From Ignelater luminosus (Eukaryota; Arthropoda; Insecta; Coleoptera; Elateridae), in assembly GCA_011009095.1 (NCBI GenBank), contig VTPC01007183.1:89248-153247 (forward strand): a stretch of 64,000 bases of DNA, written 5' to 3'. Under the pieces are notes generated by a model that was not told the DNA's origin, searched no databases, and worked only from the letters and a program-made list of their open reading frames with translations. Of the stretch, positions 24,706 through 37,029 are shown piece after piece. Within the stretch, counting starts at the first letter, position 1; every line of letters begins with the position of its first letter. The position numbers and the translations under genes were made by a program.

Positions 24706-24800
24706 AATGGCCTACGTGAAGTCCAGACCTAAACTCAATTGAACATGTCTGGGACATCATTGGAAGAAGGCTACGAAACCTAAACCACATTAAGTTACTA
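24706..24800 (+). pseudogene. Tc1/mariner-type transposase fragment
   Basis: The plus strand reads WPT then, after one stop, SPDLNSIEHVWDIIGRRLR. This is the hallmark block around the last catalytic acidic residue of Tc1-like transposases. Nothing else of the transposase is preserved in an open frame, and I could not place the ends of the element. Confidence 0.65.
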
Positions 24801-25052
24801 ACTTTCGGATATAATTGTCAATGCAAGCAGTAATCGAAGTTAAAGAGGGAAATGGTGAAATAGTCTCTTTCATACTGTCATCGACCTTATTTTTGATGGT
24901 CTTGAAGAATATGTTACGTACTTCAGCGACATAGTAATTCAAGGTTAAACTTTAAGGTAATGCCAATGTATTAAACGTTTAATAAAATGCTTAAAAGAGT
25001 TGGAAAAATTCAACATAGGACTTATCAAAGATAAATGTAATAAGTTCTTTGT

Positions 25053-28000
25053 TTGCAAAATAAAATATCTCGATACATAATTTCTGGAAATGAAGAGCGT
25101 AGAAATGTATTCAAATTAATGAACAATGAATTATGGAACGACTGTATACTCACCCCATTTCAAAGAAACTTACCAATTGTTTTGGAGACGGGTGCCAGTT
25201 CTTATGAACTTGCAGCAGTTCTGTCACACAGAATTAATGTCAAAAACATGCCAACAGCATTTACATCAAGAACCTTAACGACCGCTGAGAAAGATTATAG
25301 TCATATCGACAAGGAATTGGACTTGAATCGATCTTCGATCCAGAAAAACAATTACCATCTATTACTACATTACGGTTTACTAGGTACACTTTATTCTTAC
25401 GCCATTTTCAATATAAAATTGTAACAGTAATTTCATCAATTCCTGTTACAAAATTATTGTCATTTACCCTTGAGGCGCGGGTTTATAATTTCCTTTAGTC
25501 AAATTCATTCATTAATCAATTTCAGGTTGAATATTTCTTTCGTACTAAATCTAACTTGTTGACAGTGAGACGCTGGATATAATTTTCCTATTTTCAAATA
25601 TATTTGTGAATCTGATTGTCTGGTCTGGGTGGAGAAGGTTGCCTGAACGAACAACGACGTTGTCGAGGACAGGAAGAACGCAAAGAGGTTTTGTGCTGTG
25701 TTCTTGCAGCAGCCATCTTTGACGCGAGTTTTAGTGTTTAAAAGGCCTAAATCTTAGCGTAAGGCTAATTTTTTTTATTGTTCTACCCGTTCTGATGCAT
25801 CATTCGTTTTTTTTTGTACCATTAGTCTTTACGGAGGAGGCATTAATTATCCTTTTGGAGGAATCACTAATTAGCTTTCTGGAGGCAGCATTAATCAACC
25901 TGTCGTTTGAGAATTGGATCTCCAGGGAACAATGAATTAGGAGTTCTTCTGGTGGAATTTCTCAACCTTGAGCCTTGTCTGTTTGCCGATTTAATGAACC
26001 CTTGAGTAGAGGCGTATGATCATCCATCTGGCCAACTGCTTCCAAATCCGTTGAATGAGTCCAGAATTGCGTTCTATAATTTGAATACGTATATTTAAAA
26101 CTTTTAAATAATTTTCTTGGATCAATTAAGATCAATGAGCCGGGTAACTAACTTGAATTTGAAGTTAATACAAAAAACCGCTTGGTTTATTTAATTCTTT
26201 TAAATAAATTAAACTTTCTTGGGAAACTCCTTAATTGCTTTTGTCATATTTAGGTTTGTTAATTATATAAAGGGAGCTATATTGATTTATATTTTTTCTC
26301 GCTTGTTTTGATTAAGTTTCAGATGTGTGGAAAAGTCCAGTGGCGCTACTTGACCTCATCCTGAAGTAAACGTGGTGAGTTAATTAGTTATAAACATTAA
26401 ACTTCAATGTCGTTTCTCTTAATTGTTTTTTTTTTATAAATTAAGTTCACACAATGGGGTTATTTTTTTATAATTTTAATTTAATATTAAACCAAAGCGT
26501 CATCATAATAGTGTTTTGTTTCTTTTCCTTTAATTAGAATTTCTTAGTTAACTAAATTTCAATGTTGCAAAAGATACGGTATTTCTTATAACTTTAAATT
26601 TTAACAAGGTCGAGTGATAACTATTTTTACAATTTGATTCATTTTATGTGACTGGCTTTTTGATACATCTTTATTATTAGAGAAATGTATAATAAATTTT
26701 TCTGAAATCTTAATTTTATATTTTTAAATTTTATTCTGTTATTAAATTTAAATCTAATATACATTTTTTTGGCGCTCCCCTATTTATAATTTATTTTTTT
26801 GTATTCTTCGGATTAATAGAATATTATAGAAAGTGAATTTCTGTGTTTTATTGCATGTGTAAATGAGAACCTTCACCTATGGCAACCCCTGAGCTAGTCT
26901 GGCCTAGAACCTTTGTTCCTAGCTTGCAAAAATTATAATCCACTTTGTAACGCAAGGTTTCGTTACAAAATGCAACATGGATCTGGTAAACAACATCAAA
27001 ATGTTGATTATTTCTCAAAAGCTCCAGTATTGCAATACATGTAATCCATAAAATCCTAATAAATCAAATATTTACATCATCAACAATCAGAACCAAACGT
27101 ATTTGAGTTAAAATTATAAAAGACCCAGAATTACCAAGGCTTAAGACAGAATTAAATATTATCGACACCTTCAGATCAAACTCAATATGCACTACATCAG
27201 GGTATCAATTTACGAGGGCCATGAGTTGTAATTCCTTCCTTCAACAATCTGTTTTGGAAGAACTTATGACATCCACATTGGTGTGATGAGGATGAAAGCA
27301 ATCGCTAGATATATATGTTGTTGGAAAAATATAGACAAAGATATTGAGTCTTTGGTTCGATCATGTCCAGCGTGTATTCAAAATCAAAAGGAACCTCATA
27401 AAGTGGGAAGCACCAAGTGAATCATCGATGCGCATACATGCCGACTTTTCTGGTCCAATTAATGGTAAACAATTTTTAATTGTCATGGATGTTTTAACAA
27501 AATGGGTTGAAATAATTACATTTTCACTTCATCCAATATCGTGTATGAAATTCCATATTTCCTAGCAACAGAAAGTGCGAGTATCTTCAGACTGCAAGAA
27601 TCTTAAGATTTCTGTCAATGTAATGGAATGAAACAATTCTTTTCGGCTTCAAGACACCCTAAATTACATACGCTCAAACCAGTATCATCAGAGAATAAAC
27701 CAGAAACACCTAAAGTGAAACGCATTTTTAGTTCGGGTCAACGTGTACTTTCAAGAAATCACATTGCTCAACAAAAATGGCGTATGGGTACAATAGTGGG
27801 CAAACTGAGAAATATCCATTATGAAGTCAAACTCGATTCCGGTTACATACTAAAGCGACATGTGAATCAACTGGGCAGCACTGAAATGTCAATCATGTAG
27901 GGAAGAGAAACAATCAAAATTACAAAAACCAGAAAGAAGAGTAACGTTCAAACTACCACCTGTATTAATGTCAACCGAACAAATTACAATTGCGCCAAAT

Positions 28001-28140
28001 CCAGTTGCCATTGATCCAATAATGTTAGTACCAAATGGTGATAAGGTAGAGCCAATTCAAATTCAACCTCCAGAAAGACGGTCATAGAAAACCAGGCGTT
28101 CTATGCAACGCAACGTTTAAACTTATATTTTCATTTTCAG
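25053..28140 (+). mobile_element. Ty3/gypsy retrotransposon fossil
   Basis: Pieces of a Ty3/gypsy pol gene lie in the expected order on the plus strand. First comes the reverse transcriptase to RNase H region (about 25,053-25,424). The end of RNase H and the zinc-binding and core parts of integrase follow (about 26,970-27,570), then the integrase C-terminal region (27,628-27,900). The element is broken in several places and lacks its front half. It is interrupted by an LTR-like insertion and was probably old when that happened. Its own LTRs were not identified. Confidence 0.8.
25444..26967. mobile_element. Probable solo LTR inserted in the gypsy fossil
   Basis: The insert separates two parts of the same pol gene. 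It starts TGTTACAAAA and ends GGTTTCGTTACA, a terminus typical of insect Ty3/gypsy LTRs. No matching second LTR is in the window, and I see no clean target duplication, so the boundaries are approximate. Confidence 0.4.
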
Positions 28141-28149
28141 AATATTTAT

Positions 28150-28170
28150 CATAATAATAATAATAATAAT
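28150..28170. repeat. (ATA)n microsatellite
   Basis: Seven units of the trinucleotide in a row. Confidence 0.9.
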
Positions 28171-28494
28171 TGTTTTTTATTAAGGTGTATTGCTACTTTT
28201 AGAATATTTAAGTAACAATTAATTTATTAAGCATATTTTCATAGTTGCTGTGAATTTTAATAAATTAAAATTAATATTGTGTAATTGCTCTAGATTATCA
28301 TTGCTCCACATATTATAATAGCTCTAGGCATATACATGTCGTTAAATTATATATATAACATTATAACGATCGGTATTATCATAGAGAAATTTTCTTTATG
28401 GTATTATTGATGAATGATGTAATGATGATGTTAGATCCTAATGTAATGTAGTGCAGTGAGCAAATAAAAAACAATGAATTGTTACCAGGTGTAT

Positions 28495-29755
28495 ACCTAT
28501 GAAATGAGACTTTCAGCTATTAGACCACAGATGTCGCTAGGAGTATTTTTAAACTGTCCCAAATGTCTTATTTTTTCGTCTGTCATCTGTCAACAATATT
28601 CAATTCATTGTTTGTGATGTTTCATACAACAACGCATTTTTTTCGCTCTTAAAAATGTCGAATTTCGTGCCTTCAAACTACGATTTGCGGACATCGTTGA
28701 TTTTCTGTTATCAATTGAAGAAAAACGCTTCTCAAGCTCATCAAATGCTTATAGAAGCTTACGGTGGACATGCTCTAAGCAGAGCACAGTGCTTCAGGTG
28801 GTTTGAAAAATTCCGAAGTGGCGATTTTAGCGTGGAGAACGAGGAACGTGGCCGGCCACCGAAAAAGTTTGAGGACACCGAATTGCAAGCATTGTTGAAT
28901 GAAGATGATGATCAAACGCAAGAAATGATGGCAGAGCAGTTGGGAGTGACCCAAAAAACCATTTGCAAACGTTTGAAAGACATGGGCATGATTTTAAAGG
29001 TCGGAAGATGGGTGCCGCATGAACTGACTGAAAGGCAGCAAGAGAACCGAAAAACCACTTGTGAAATGCTGCTCTCCCGGTTCAAAAGGAAGTCTTTTTT
29101 GCATAGAATCGTTACGGGTGTATTTCTCCAATCCCAAGCGTAAACGATCGTATGGTCCGCCCGGCCACAAGCCAAAATCAACGGCCAAACCAAATCGCTT
29201 CGGCCGCAAGGCAATGCTGTGTGTTTTCTGGGATCAGCATGGTATGATTTGGTACGAGCTATTAAAACCAGGTGAAACAGTTGACGGTGCACGCTACCAA
29301 CGACAATTGGCCGATTTGAACAGCGCTATACACCGAAAACGCCCAGAATATGCCGATCGGCGTCACAAAGTAATTTTTCTTGATGACAATGCACCACCAC
29401 ATCGAACAAGAGTGACCCGGGAATTGGTGGAGACGTACGATTGGGAACCGCTGGTGCATGCGGCTTACTCACCAGACTTGGCGCCTTCCGATTATCATTT
29501 GTTTGCATCGATGGGCCACGCACTTTCCGAGCAGCGCTTCAATTCTCACGAAGAAGCCAAAAAATGGCTCGATGATTGGTTTGCGGCCAAAGACGGCCAA
29601 TTTTTTTGGCGCGGCATTCACAAATTGCCTGAGAGATGGGTAAAATGTGTCGCTAGCGATGGCTATTATTTTGAAGATTAAATTTGTAACCATTTTTTGT
29701 TAATAAACGTTTAAAATTGAAAAAAAAAGTCTTATTTCATAGGTATACACCTATG
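28495..29755 (+). mobile_element. mariner DNA transposon, complete in length but inactive
   Basis: The element is 1,261 bp, flanked by TA duplications (28,493-28,494 and 29,756-29,757). Its inverted ends share AGGTGTATACCTATGAAAT. The two tips differ by an offset of one base. Size, TA target and ends are those of the mariner family. It sits just right of the gypsy fossil, within what may be that element's 3' part. Confidence 0.93.
28655..29681 (+). pseudogene. mariner transposase, frame-broken, first catalytic motif lost
   Basis: The reading starts MSNFVPSNYDLR and continues through the helix-turn-helix domain and WVPHEL linker to HRIVTG. The family's next residues should be DEKW[IV], but the sequence passes straight to YFSNPKRKRS in another frame. 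About 14 bases, including the first catalytic Asp codon, are therefore deleted. The rest is intact: LDDNAPPH (second Asp) and SPDLAPSDYHLF (third Asp) keep the D,D34D spacing, followed by FWRGIHKLP and a stop. Apart from this one break the copy looks well preserved, suggesting a fairly recent insertion. It cannot encode an active enzyme. Confidence 0.93.
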
Positions 29756-29759
29756 TACA

Positions 29760-31160
29760 TTATTATTTTGTTTCTAATATTATTCTAATCAATAGTTCGA
29801 GGTCAATTAATATGCTATTGCTATATATTGATCCTTTTTTATTATTTTAATTATAAGTAAGAATGAAACACTGTTTTCTATCAAAAATATGCTGCAATAT
29901 AATATAACCATCTTGGTTAGAACATAAACAGTTTTTTCAAAGTAGTGCGTTTATTTCTTGGAGCAGCGTGTAAGTGGTTAGGACAAAAGAAAAACGAAAT
30001 AATAAAATAAAAATTTCTGGTTTTTTGAATAATTCTGGAAAACAACTTTGCGCATCTTACAGTGTCTAAAACTTCTTTATTAAGACTCAAATTTAAAAAT
30101 CTCGATTGGAACATCTCACGCATGAAAATACGTTATACAAACGTTTTGTTTGTTTTAAATGTACTAATTGTGACTGATTTGTACTAACGTAAGTGCACAG
30201 CTAGTGCACTAATTATACTTGTACTTACCTGTATAATAGATAAATCATGACAGGAAGCACAAGGCGGAAAAACGAATGTTTATTACAAATTATTTCTTGT
30301 CTTAAGCTTCAAGTTAATGAATCAGAATAGGAAATTGTTAATTTAAAAGTTTATGAAATTTCCTGAATAATAAATTTCTGTTCTTTTCCTCTTTATTGTT
30401 AGTAGATATCGTATTCTTGTTTGTTTATTATAGGTATTTCCAACGATTTCCTCTTGCAACTCAATTTACATATATAAGTTTTCTAACAATAAGTAACTAG
30501 CATTAAATAGGTAATTACCCAATTTTAGTTAAATCATAAGCTTGTAAAGTAGGTTCATTATTTATACACCATTAAACAGATATTTATTCTGAAAGATATT
30601 AATCTAAGAAAGTTTGTGTGTAGTACATCATTTATTTCATTAGGTTCGCACTACAATAATGAGTTAATATTAATTCCGATTCTTTTTTGTTTTTTGAATA
30701 TTCCTTACCCCAATTACAAAGAATTATGGGAATATAACAAAAGAACAATCTCTGTAAAATTAGAACGAATTTAATTTACACAATCGTTGAGTGCTCAGAT
30801 TCAATTATTTTACCATTATCATTATTGTCTGGAAAAAACAAAACATTTTGTTGTTCGAAACTAATCTGCAGTTCATACCTATTTATTAGTTACTAACGTT
30901 AAATCCTTGAAAAATACAATATCATGATGAATATGAAGACAATCAAATTATAAAAATGTGATAATTTTTTTGTAATTTAAACTATGAAATTTTACACGGT
31001 ACCTAGTGAATTTCTGTAGAAATAAAATGATTTTGCAAAGCGTCAATCTAATTTTTTGTTTTTTTAACGTTCATTTCTATTTGTAGCAGATCAGTTTGTA
31101 TAGGTAATACAATAGTACAATTCCAGAGTGTTGCAAGGTCTTGTAAATGCTGCCGAGAAG
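29760..31160. other. Intergenic, nothing recognised
   Basis: AT-rich DNA with no domain-bearing ORF, RNA gene or repeat that I could pair. Confidence 0.4.
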
Positions 31161-31844
31161 TAAATGAACCAAATAAGACCCACTTAATGAATGATAACGT
31201 TTTTGAAAATGTTGTGTTCCTAAATTTTAATTGTGAGGATGGATTGCCTACCCCCTCCTATTAGACGCCCTTCTAGGGGCAGTTGTTTTTAGTTAATCGA
31301 AGAGAAAAGAAGTAGTTTTTAAGAGAGAGTTCTAAAAGGAGCTGTAAAATTATAATAATTAAATGTAACAATCATGATAAAACTAAATAAATTAAATGGT
31401 TGTTAATAAACGTAATTGAAAAACAGTTTTATTGATTTCAGTGAACCTCTAGGTAGAAGTTTCTTAATAAACAACTCATACATTATAAATAAAACAAACA
31501 TGTTGTATTTGACTAAAATAACTGAAAATATGAGAAACGATACTAATATATACCTAGCTAGATTTATTAGATGTCCTAACTGTTTCATTTTGATAACATG
31601 ATTTGTTCATATAAAAATTGTTCTTAGAAAACTCAGCACATGGGTCTTGTTAGGATCATTATGTTTCTATAAAAAGGCCCATGATATGTTCCAAATAAGA
31701 CCCACCAATTTTATTGCAACATTATATGGAGATTAGCACTAAACTTTATTGAAATAAGTACTACAAAAGGTATTGAAAACATAAAATATAAAAATTGTAA
31801 CTTTGGTACACGTATTGATTAAAAAAGGTCTTAATCTTTGCAGT

Positions 31845-33626
31845 CTGGACATACAAATCTGATATCTTTATTAGTGGAAGTTAAGCCAACACACTCCTCG
31901 TGCACATATCTGGTACATTTTAGGCATAACCTCATGTCTTTCACCACATTTTCCAAACATACGTTGTAGAACCAACGCTCGGATTGCTTTGTCTTTTTTG
32001 GTTTCAGACCATTAGGTCCTGGCCTTGATTGTTCTTTATGCTTTTCATTAGTCCTTTTATTTATCGCAATCTGTGCCTTCTCGGTTTTTTTACTTTTACT
32101 TTAAGCTTATCATTTTGTTTCTTACTTTCTATGTTGACATTATATTCAGCTTTCTTCACTTCTGTCTTATTTTTGTTTTTTTTTTTTGGAAAAGTGCTTT
32201 AGTCACTTTCTAGGCACGGTAGTTTAAAGATTTTTTTCTCATAGTAACTGTTTTAGTAACTTCTATCTCAGGTGTTATTAAAATATCTTTGAAGCTGCTT
32301 GATGCATTATTTTCAGAAAAAATTGAGCTACCGTGTAAAGAGAAATTTTCATTTGACGATAGAGAACTGCTATCATCTGGCTGAAGCCTTTGAATTGTCT
32401 TCTTTGTGTTTGTTGGAGGTTCTAGCAGAGAAACTAGTTGGAGATAAGTGTCTCAATAGTTTCTGAAGGTGAAAATGCTACATCAAGTATTATGTTTGGG
32501 CCATTACGGCAAAATCCCTGCAACCCGAAAACCTGTCATAACGTTGGCAGGCGTTGTTGCGCTAGGCCATACTTTGGACAGTATCTTTCCAAATGTAAAT
32601 TTGCTAATGGTTTGATATGGTCTGTTTGTCTAGTACAGCATTACCTCTTCATCCTAGTAAATTTCCAATGCTTTGAACACTGCCTTGTCCATAGGCTGCA
32701 GCTTATGGGTTGTATTGCTAGGTAAGCAGAATAATGTAACATTATGGGAGTCTGCTGCATCAACAATTAGCATCAAGATGAGATGATGCACTAACGAAGA
32801 TAAGGAGCACATTTCCCGGTGGCAAAATGATCATGTCTTTCCAGTCATTTCAACCTGAGAGCCTAGTGGTAGATTATCCATCTATCTTCTTCTGCTTGCC
32901 TATTAAGAGAAGCATGGGCGGTATCATTTGCCCTAAAGCATTGTCACAACTATAGATACATTTTCTGCACGTTCTCGTCCAATTAGATGAACTCGGACAA
33001 AAGCTTGTTGCGTTTTGTGCAGATTAAGTTGACACCTCTTTCCATTAATATTAAAAATTAGATGTGGTTTGTCTACAATATCTAATTCAAGCATTGTCTG
33101 TAAAACCCAAGAATCGGTTTAGAAACTAACAAGAACCTAAAAATCTTAGATTTATCATTGCCTGCTTCAGTTTCTCGAAATGGTCCCTGACTATAAATCT
33201 ATTTAGTTTAGCAGCTCTTGCTAGGTTCATAAATTGAGATTTTCTTCGTGCCACATAAGAGTGGCGATTCAAATATAACTTGAACCATTTTCGATCAGCT
33301 AAACCACTGGCATTGAAAGGATTTTTAAACCGTTTTTGGAACAATATGTAAAAATAGAACGTCTTATTATTTTAGATGTCAGAGGCACACCGAAATCAGC
33401 CAACCTGAAGCCTTTATTGCAAAATTCAGCTTCTTGCTTAGATGTTAAACAAGAAGGTCGTTACGGTTTTTTTTCTCTGTTACGTCGCTCTTGATATGGT
33501 TCCTCAATGTTTTGCGAGGAATTATAAACTCCTTTACTGCTGTTCTTACACTCATACCATCTTTGATAGCTTGCATAGCCTTTTTTAATTGTTCTTCAGT
33601 CCACATTCCTTTTTTTCTGGCATTTT
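31845..33626 (-). pseudogene. pogo/Tigger-type transposase, degraded
   Basis: Reading the minus strand from 33,626, a pipsqueak-type helix-turn-helix comes first (EEQLKKAMQAIKDGMSVRTA, then LRNHIKS). A CENP-B-type DNA-binding domain follows (NPFNASGLADRKWFKLYLNR..., about 33,330-33,140). The DDE_1 catalytic core comes next, with LPSNTTHKLQPMDKAVFKAL near 32,700. Last is a cysteine-rich, PHD-like tail (LCLKC...HEECVG...FVCPDC) ending at about 31,845. Many stops and frame changes are present throughout the core, and the first catalytic block has decayed. This domain order belongs to insect pogo/jerky-like elements. Confidence 0.8.
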
Positions 33627-33807
33627 AAAAATCTTTGACGTTATAAAATCAAGTTAGCTACAAGTGTTGGATGAAGACTGAAGATCATAATTTTTGGTTG
33701 AATCTGGATCAAGTTAACTGGTTACCATGAGCACTTGTTGTTTATTGCTTTTGACAATGATATGTTCTATCGCAACCCATCAGACAAATAAAGTAATGCT
33801 ATTAATA

Positions 33808-35313
33808 TACAGGGTCTCTAAAAAGTATGGAAACACGCTACCCCCGCAGAAACGGTAAGAGATAAACAAATAAAATTTGGAGAGCTTAAAATAGGTATTT
33901 CTTGTCATGTTTTGCAAAGGTAATTAAAAACAGATCTTCAATTGTTTTCTCGTACGGCTGCCATATTGAATTTTTTTAAATAGAACACCCGGTATATGAC
34001 CCCATATTTGGATAGAGATTTTTCAAGACAAATTCAATGATATAAGGGTTGCTATACTTATCTTAGAAGGTTATGGAGATAATCGCTATTCTTTTGTTAA
34101 AAAATATGGAAACACGCTGCTCCGGCAAAAACGGTAAGAGATAGCCAAATGAAATTTGGAGATCTTAAAGTAGGCATTGTTTGCCATGTTTTGCGAAGAG
34201 AGTTAAGATCAAATCTTTAGTTGTTTTCTTGTACGGCCGCCATCTTGAATTTCTTTAAATGGATCACCCTGTATATGACACCATATTTAGATAGGGATTT
34301 TAAAGACGAATTCGATAATTTAAGGGTTGCTATACTTATCTTGAAAGGTCTTGGAGATAATCGTTATTCTTTTGTCAAGGATTTCTTAAGTTCAAGGACG
34401 GATTCGTAATGCAAGTAGTTCCCCCCGATTATTTGCAAAATTCCTTACGAACATTTCAAAATAGGTTGTTTCATTGCCAAGAAGTCAACACAGCGCATTT
34501 TGAACACTTCTTATAAAATTATATTGTGTTTTTGTTATTATCAATTCGTCACTATTTGGTTTTATTCCACCTTTTTAGTTTGTTCTAACATCGATCTATT
34601 ATTTTAAATAAATTTTTACGGTTTTCTTTTACTTTAATTAGCTATAAAATAATCGCACATCATTTTTTTAGCTCCATTGTCTTTGCTGTTTCACGGGTAA
34701 CTCGATTTTGATAGAAATTAATAGTGAAATCCTTGACAAAAGGATAGCGATTATCTCCAAAACCTTTGAAGATAAGTATAGCAGCCTTTATATGATTGAA
34801 TTCGCCTTTTAAATCCCTATCGAGATATGGGGTCATATACAGGATGATCCATTTAAAGAAATTCAAGATGGCGGCCGTACGAAAAAGCAATTGAAGATTT
34901 GATCTTAGCTCTCTTCGCAAAACATGGCAAACAATGCCTACTTTAAGATCCCCAAATGTTAATTGTGTATCTCTTACCGTTTTTGTAGGAGTAGCGTGTT
35001 TTCATACTTTTTAATAGGGAGACCCCTGACAAAAGAACAGCGATTATCTCTAAAACCTTTCAAGATAAGTATAGCAACCCTTATATCATTAAACTTGTCT
35101 TGAAAATCCCTATCCAAATATGGGGTCATATACAGGGTGCTTTATTTAAAAAAATTCAATATGGCGGCCATGCGAAAAAACAATTGAAGATTTGTTTATA
35201 ATTACCTTCGCAAAACATGGTAAAAAATACCTACTTTAAGTTCTCCAAATTTCATTTCATTCTTACCGTTTCTGCGGGGGTAGCGTGTTTCCATACTTTT
35301 TAGCGACCCTGTA
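33808..35313. repeat. Foldback element with internally repeated arms, about 1.5 kb
   Basis: The element begins TACAGGGTCTCTAAAAAG and ends CTTTTTAGCGACCCTGTA. Each arm contains the same block more than once: GGAAACACGCTRC...ACGGTAAGAGATA, then TCGTACGGCYGCCAT and GGGTTGCTATACTTATCTT. It occurs at about 33,830 and 34,108 on the left, and inverted at about 34,990 and 35,270 on the right. The ORFs at 34,221-34,409 (+) and 34,660-34,920 (-) are the same arm sequence read on opposite strands, not genes. Confidence 0.88.
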
Positions 35314-35839
35314 GATGGATATCTATTAGGTATTTATTAAAACTTTAATAGAAAATAAAAAAGAAATAAAATTATGTGTTACAGCATTTTGAGGGAGAAA
35401 ACTGACGCTATCTACTTATTAGAATTACCTGTTTTGCAGTCATAGTGTGAAAAATTAGATGTTCCAAATAAGACCCACTGAAAAACGACATGTTTTTACA
35501 CAAAGACGTAAATATCGATTTGGCTATTGAGTTGCATGAAAAGTTACCAGTGTTCCTCAATACTGCTGTTATTAACCTTCAAAACTATATAAGACAAGAC
35601 TTACATTTTTACTATTTACCCTGATTAAAAATAAAACGAAATTTATCGGCGAAATTGTGCAACATCAAGCCCGCACGCAATTAACATAATGACTAACCAA
35701 TACACAACTAAGTTATTGTACTAATGCGACATGGTGTGTAAAAACGAGATGGGGGAAAGTTATGAGTATAAAGTGTTGTCTAAAACTCATTTACGATATT
35801 TTAAGGAAATTTACCGAGTGGGCCTTATTTGGAGCCGGC

Positions 35840-36480
35840 TTTTATTTGCCTAACATATCGTACAGGATTATTCAAATGAGAGCATCATCACTGCGATCTC
35901 GGAAATTATAAGAGCTGAGTTCAGTTAAATTAGGGCAAACTTGTCCTAAATTTTCGTTTATCGCCTATAACTTCTTTTTTACTAGGAATTTGTGAAATTC
36001 CTGAAAAATTGTTTTGTTCCTAACATTTCTGTCCTATCCAAATCTCTATGTTGCGTGTTAGTTTTGTATAACCATCATCAGGTTCATTTTTTATGATGAG
36101 GCTTTGCTTTGGTTGGATAAAGAATTTCCTACAACTTTATTGCTTTGCTATACCTTTGAGTAGTTTTGCATTTAGCAGACTATGTCTTCTTTTACGAAAA
36201 CCTTATTATTATCGAGTGCAATTGAGTTAACTAGGTACCAAAAAAAAAATATTAAAAAATCAAGTTAGCTACACATTGACCATTTGGACTGTCGGGTTTA
36301 GAGCATTACTATATCAACAAAAAATGTCATTATTCTAACTAGAGTAACTGACTCAAACCGATATAATCTTTATGACTTGATAGGCACTAAAAGCAAGAAC
36401 GAAAACAGTAAAATCTGGAACTGTTTCATAAAACTAGCAGTTCCGTCACAGTCACATCTTTTTGGTAAAGCAGTTACTGT
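35840..36480. other. Intergenic, nothing recognised
   Basis: AT-rich DNA with no supported feature. Confidence 0.35.
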
Positions 36481-36519
36481 CGTTGTAATAGAGTGCAACT
36501 ACAACTTTAGATGGAATCT

Positions 36520-37017
36520 ACAATTTGTGTTGCAGACAATACTTCTGCGTCAAGACCGGTATTGCAAACAGCTCCGTCTTCGGTTTCACATCCTCTATGT
36601 GATTTCGATGCAGGTGTACTCTCTACTTTAGTCACACAGGATTCATCATCAATATCTTCTGACGATCACAAGAGCCACATTTAATTGAGTAACATGAATT
36701 GTATAATCTGATACGAGATTTTAAACTTATAACAGATCAATCAGAGCTTTTGGCCTCGAGACTACATGAGTGAATTTACTTTCGTCGACTACCCAAGTTA
36801 CAAAACACAGAAGAAAGAGTGCTGTATTTAATGAAGGACGCTTTATGTGTATGTAAAGATGTAACTAGTTTGCTGATGGAACTAAATACGAATTATAAGG
36901 ACGAAGATTGTCGTTTATTCATCGATTCTTCTAAAAGCAGTCTAAAAGCTGTCCTACTGCATAACGGGAACAAAAAGCCATCAGTTCCGGTTGTGGATAC
37001 AATGTATACAGTTACTT
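36520..37017 (+). pseudogene. Fragment of a recurrent insect transposon-linked ORF
   Basis: Translation gives SELLASRLHE and then CRLFIDSSKSSLKAVLLHNG (36,910-36,967). These blocks recur in uncharacterised repeated proteins of many arthropods (RLFIDSSK.SLKAVLLHNGN). The superfamily is not settled to my knowledge. The copy is broken in several places and only a central part is left. Treat it as a fossil of a mobile element rather than a host gene. Confidence 0.6.
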
Positions 37018-37029
37018 GATGAAACTTAA

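Larger units (their letters stand above)
31169..35832 (-). mobile_element. pogo-like DNA transposon with inserted foldback element
   Basis: Copies of CCAAATAAGACCCAC lie at 31,169, 31,691 and 35,464. The inverted form GTGGGCCTTATTTGG lies at 35,818-35,832. The outer two probably mark terminal repeats and the inner ones sub-terminal repeats. They enclose a minus-strand pogo-type transposase fossil. A separate foldback element (33,808-35,313) sits between the transposase start and the right end. Without it the element would be about 3.2 kb. Confidence 0.55.

Noticed and set aside
28994-29523. Minus-strand ORFs over the mariner
   Set aside because: Antisense shadows of the transposase.
34221-34920. 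Two similar ORFs on opposite strands
   Set aside because: They are the two arms of the foldback element, so the likeness is structural rather than coding.
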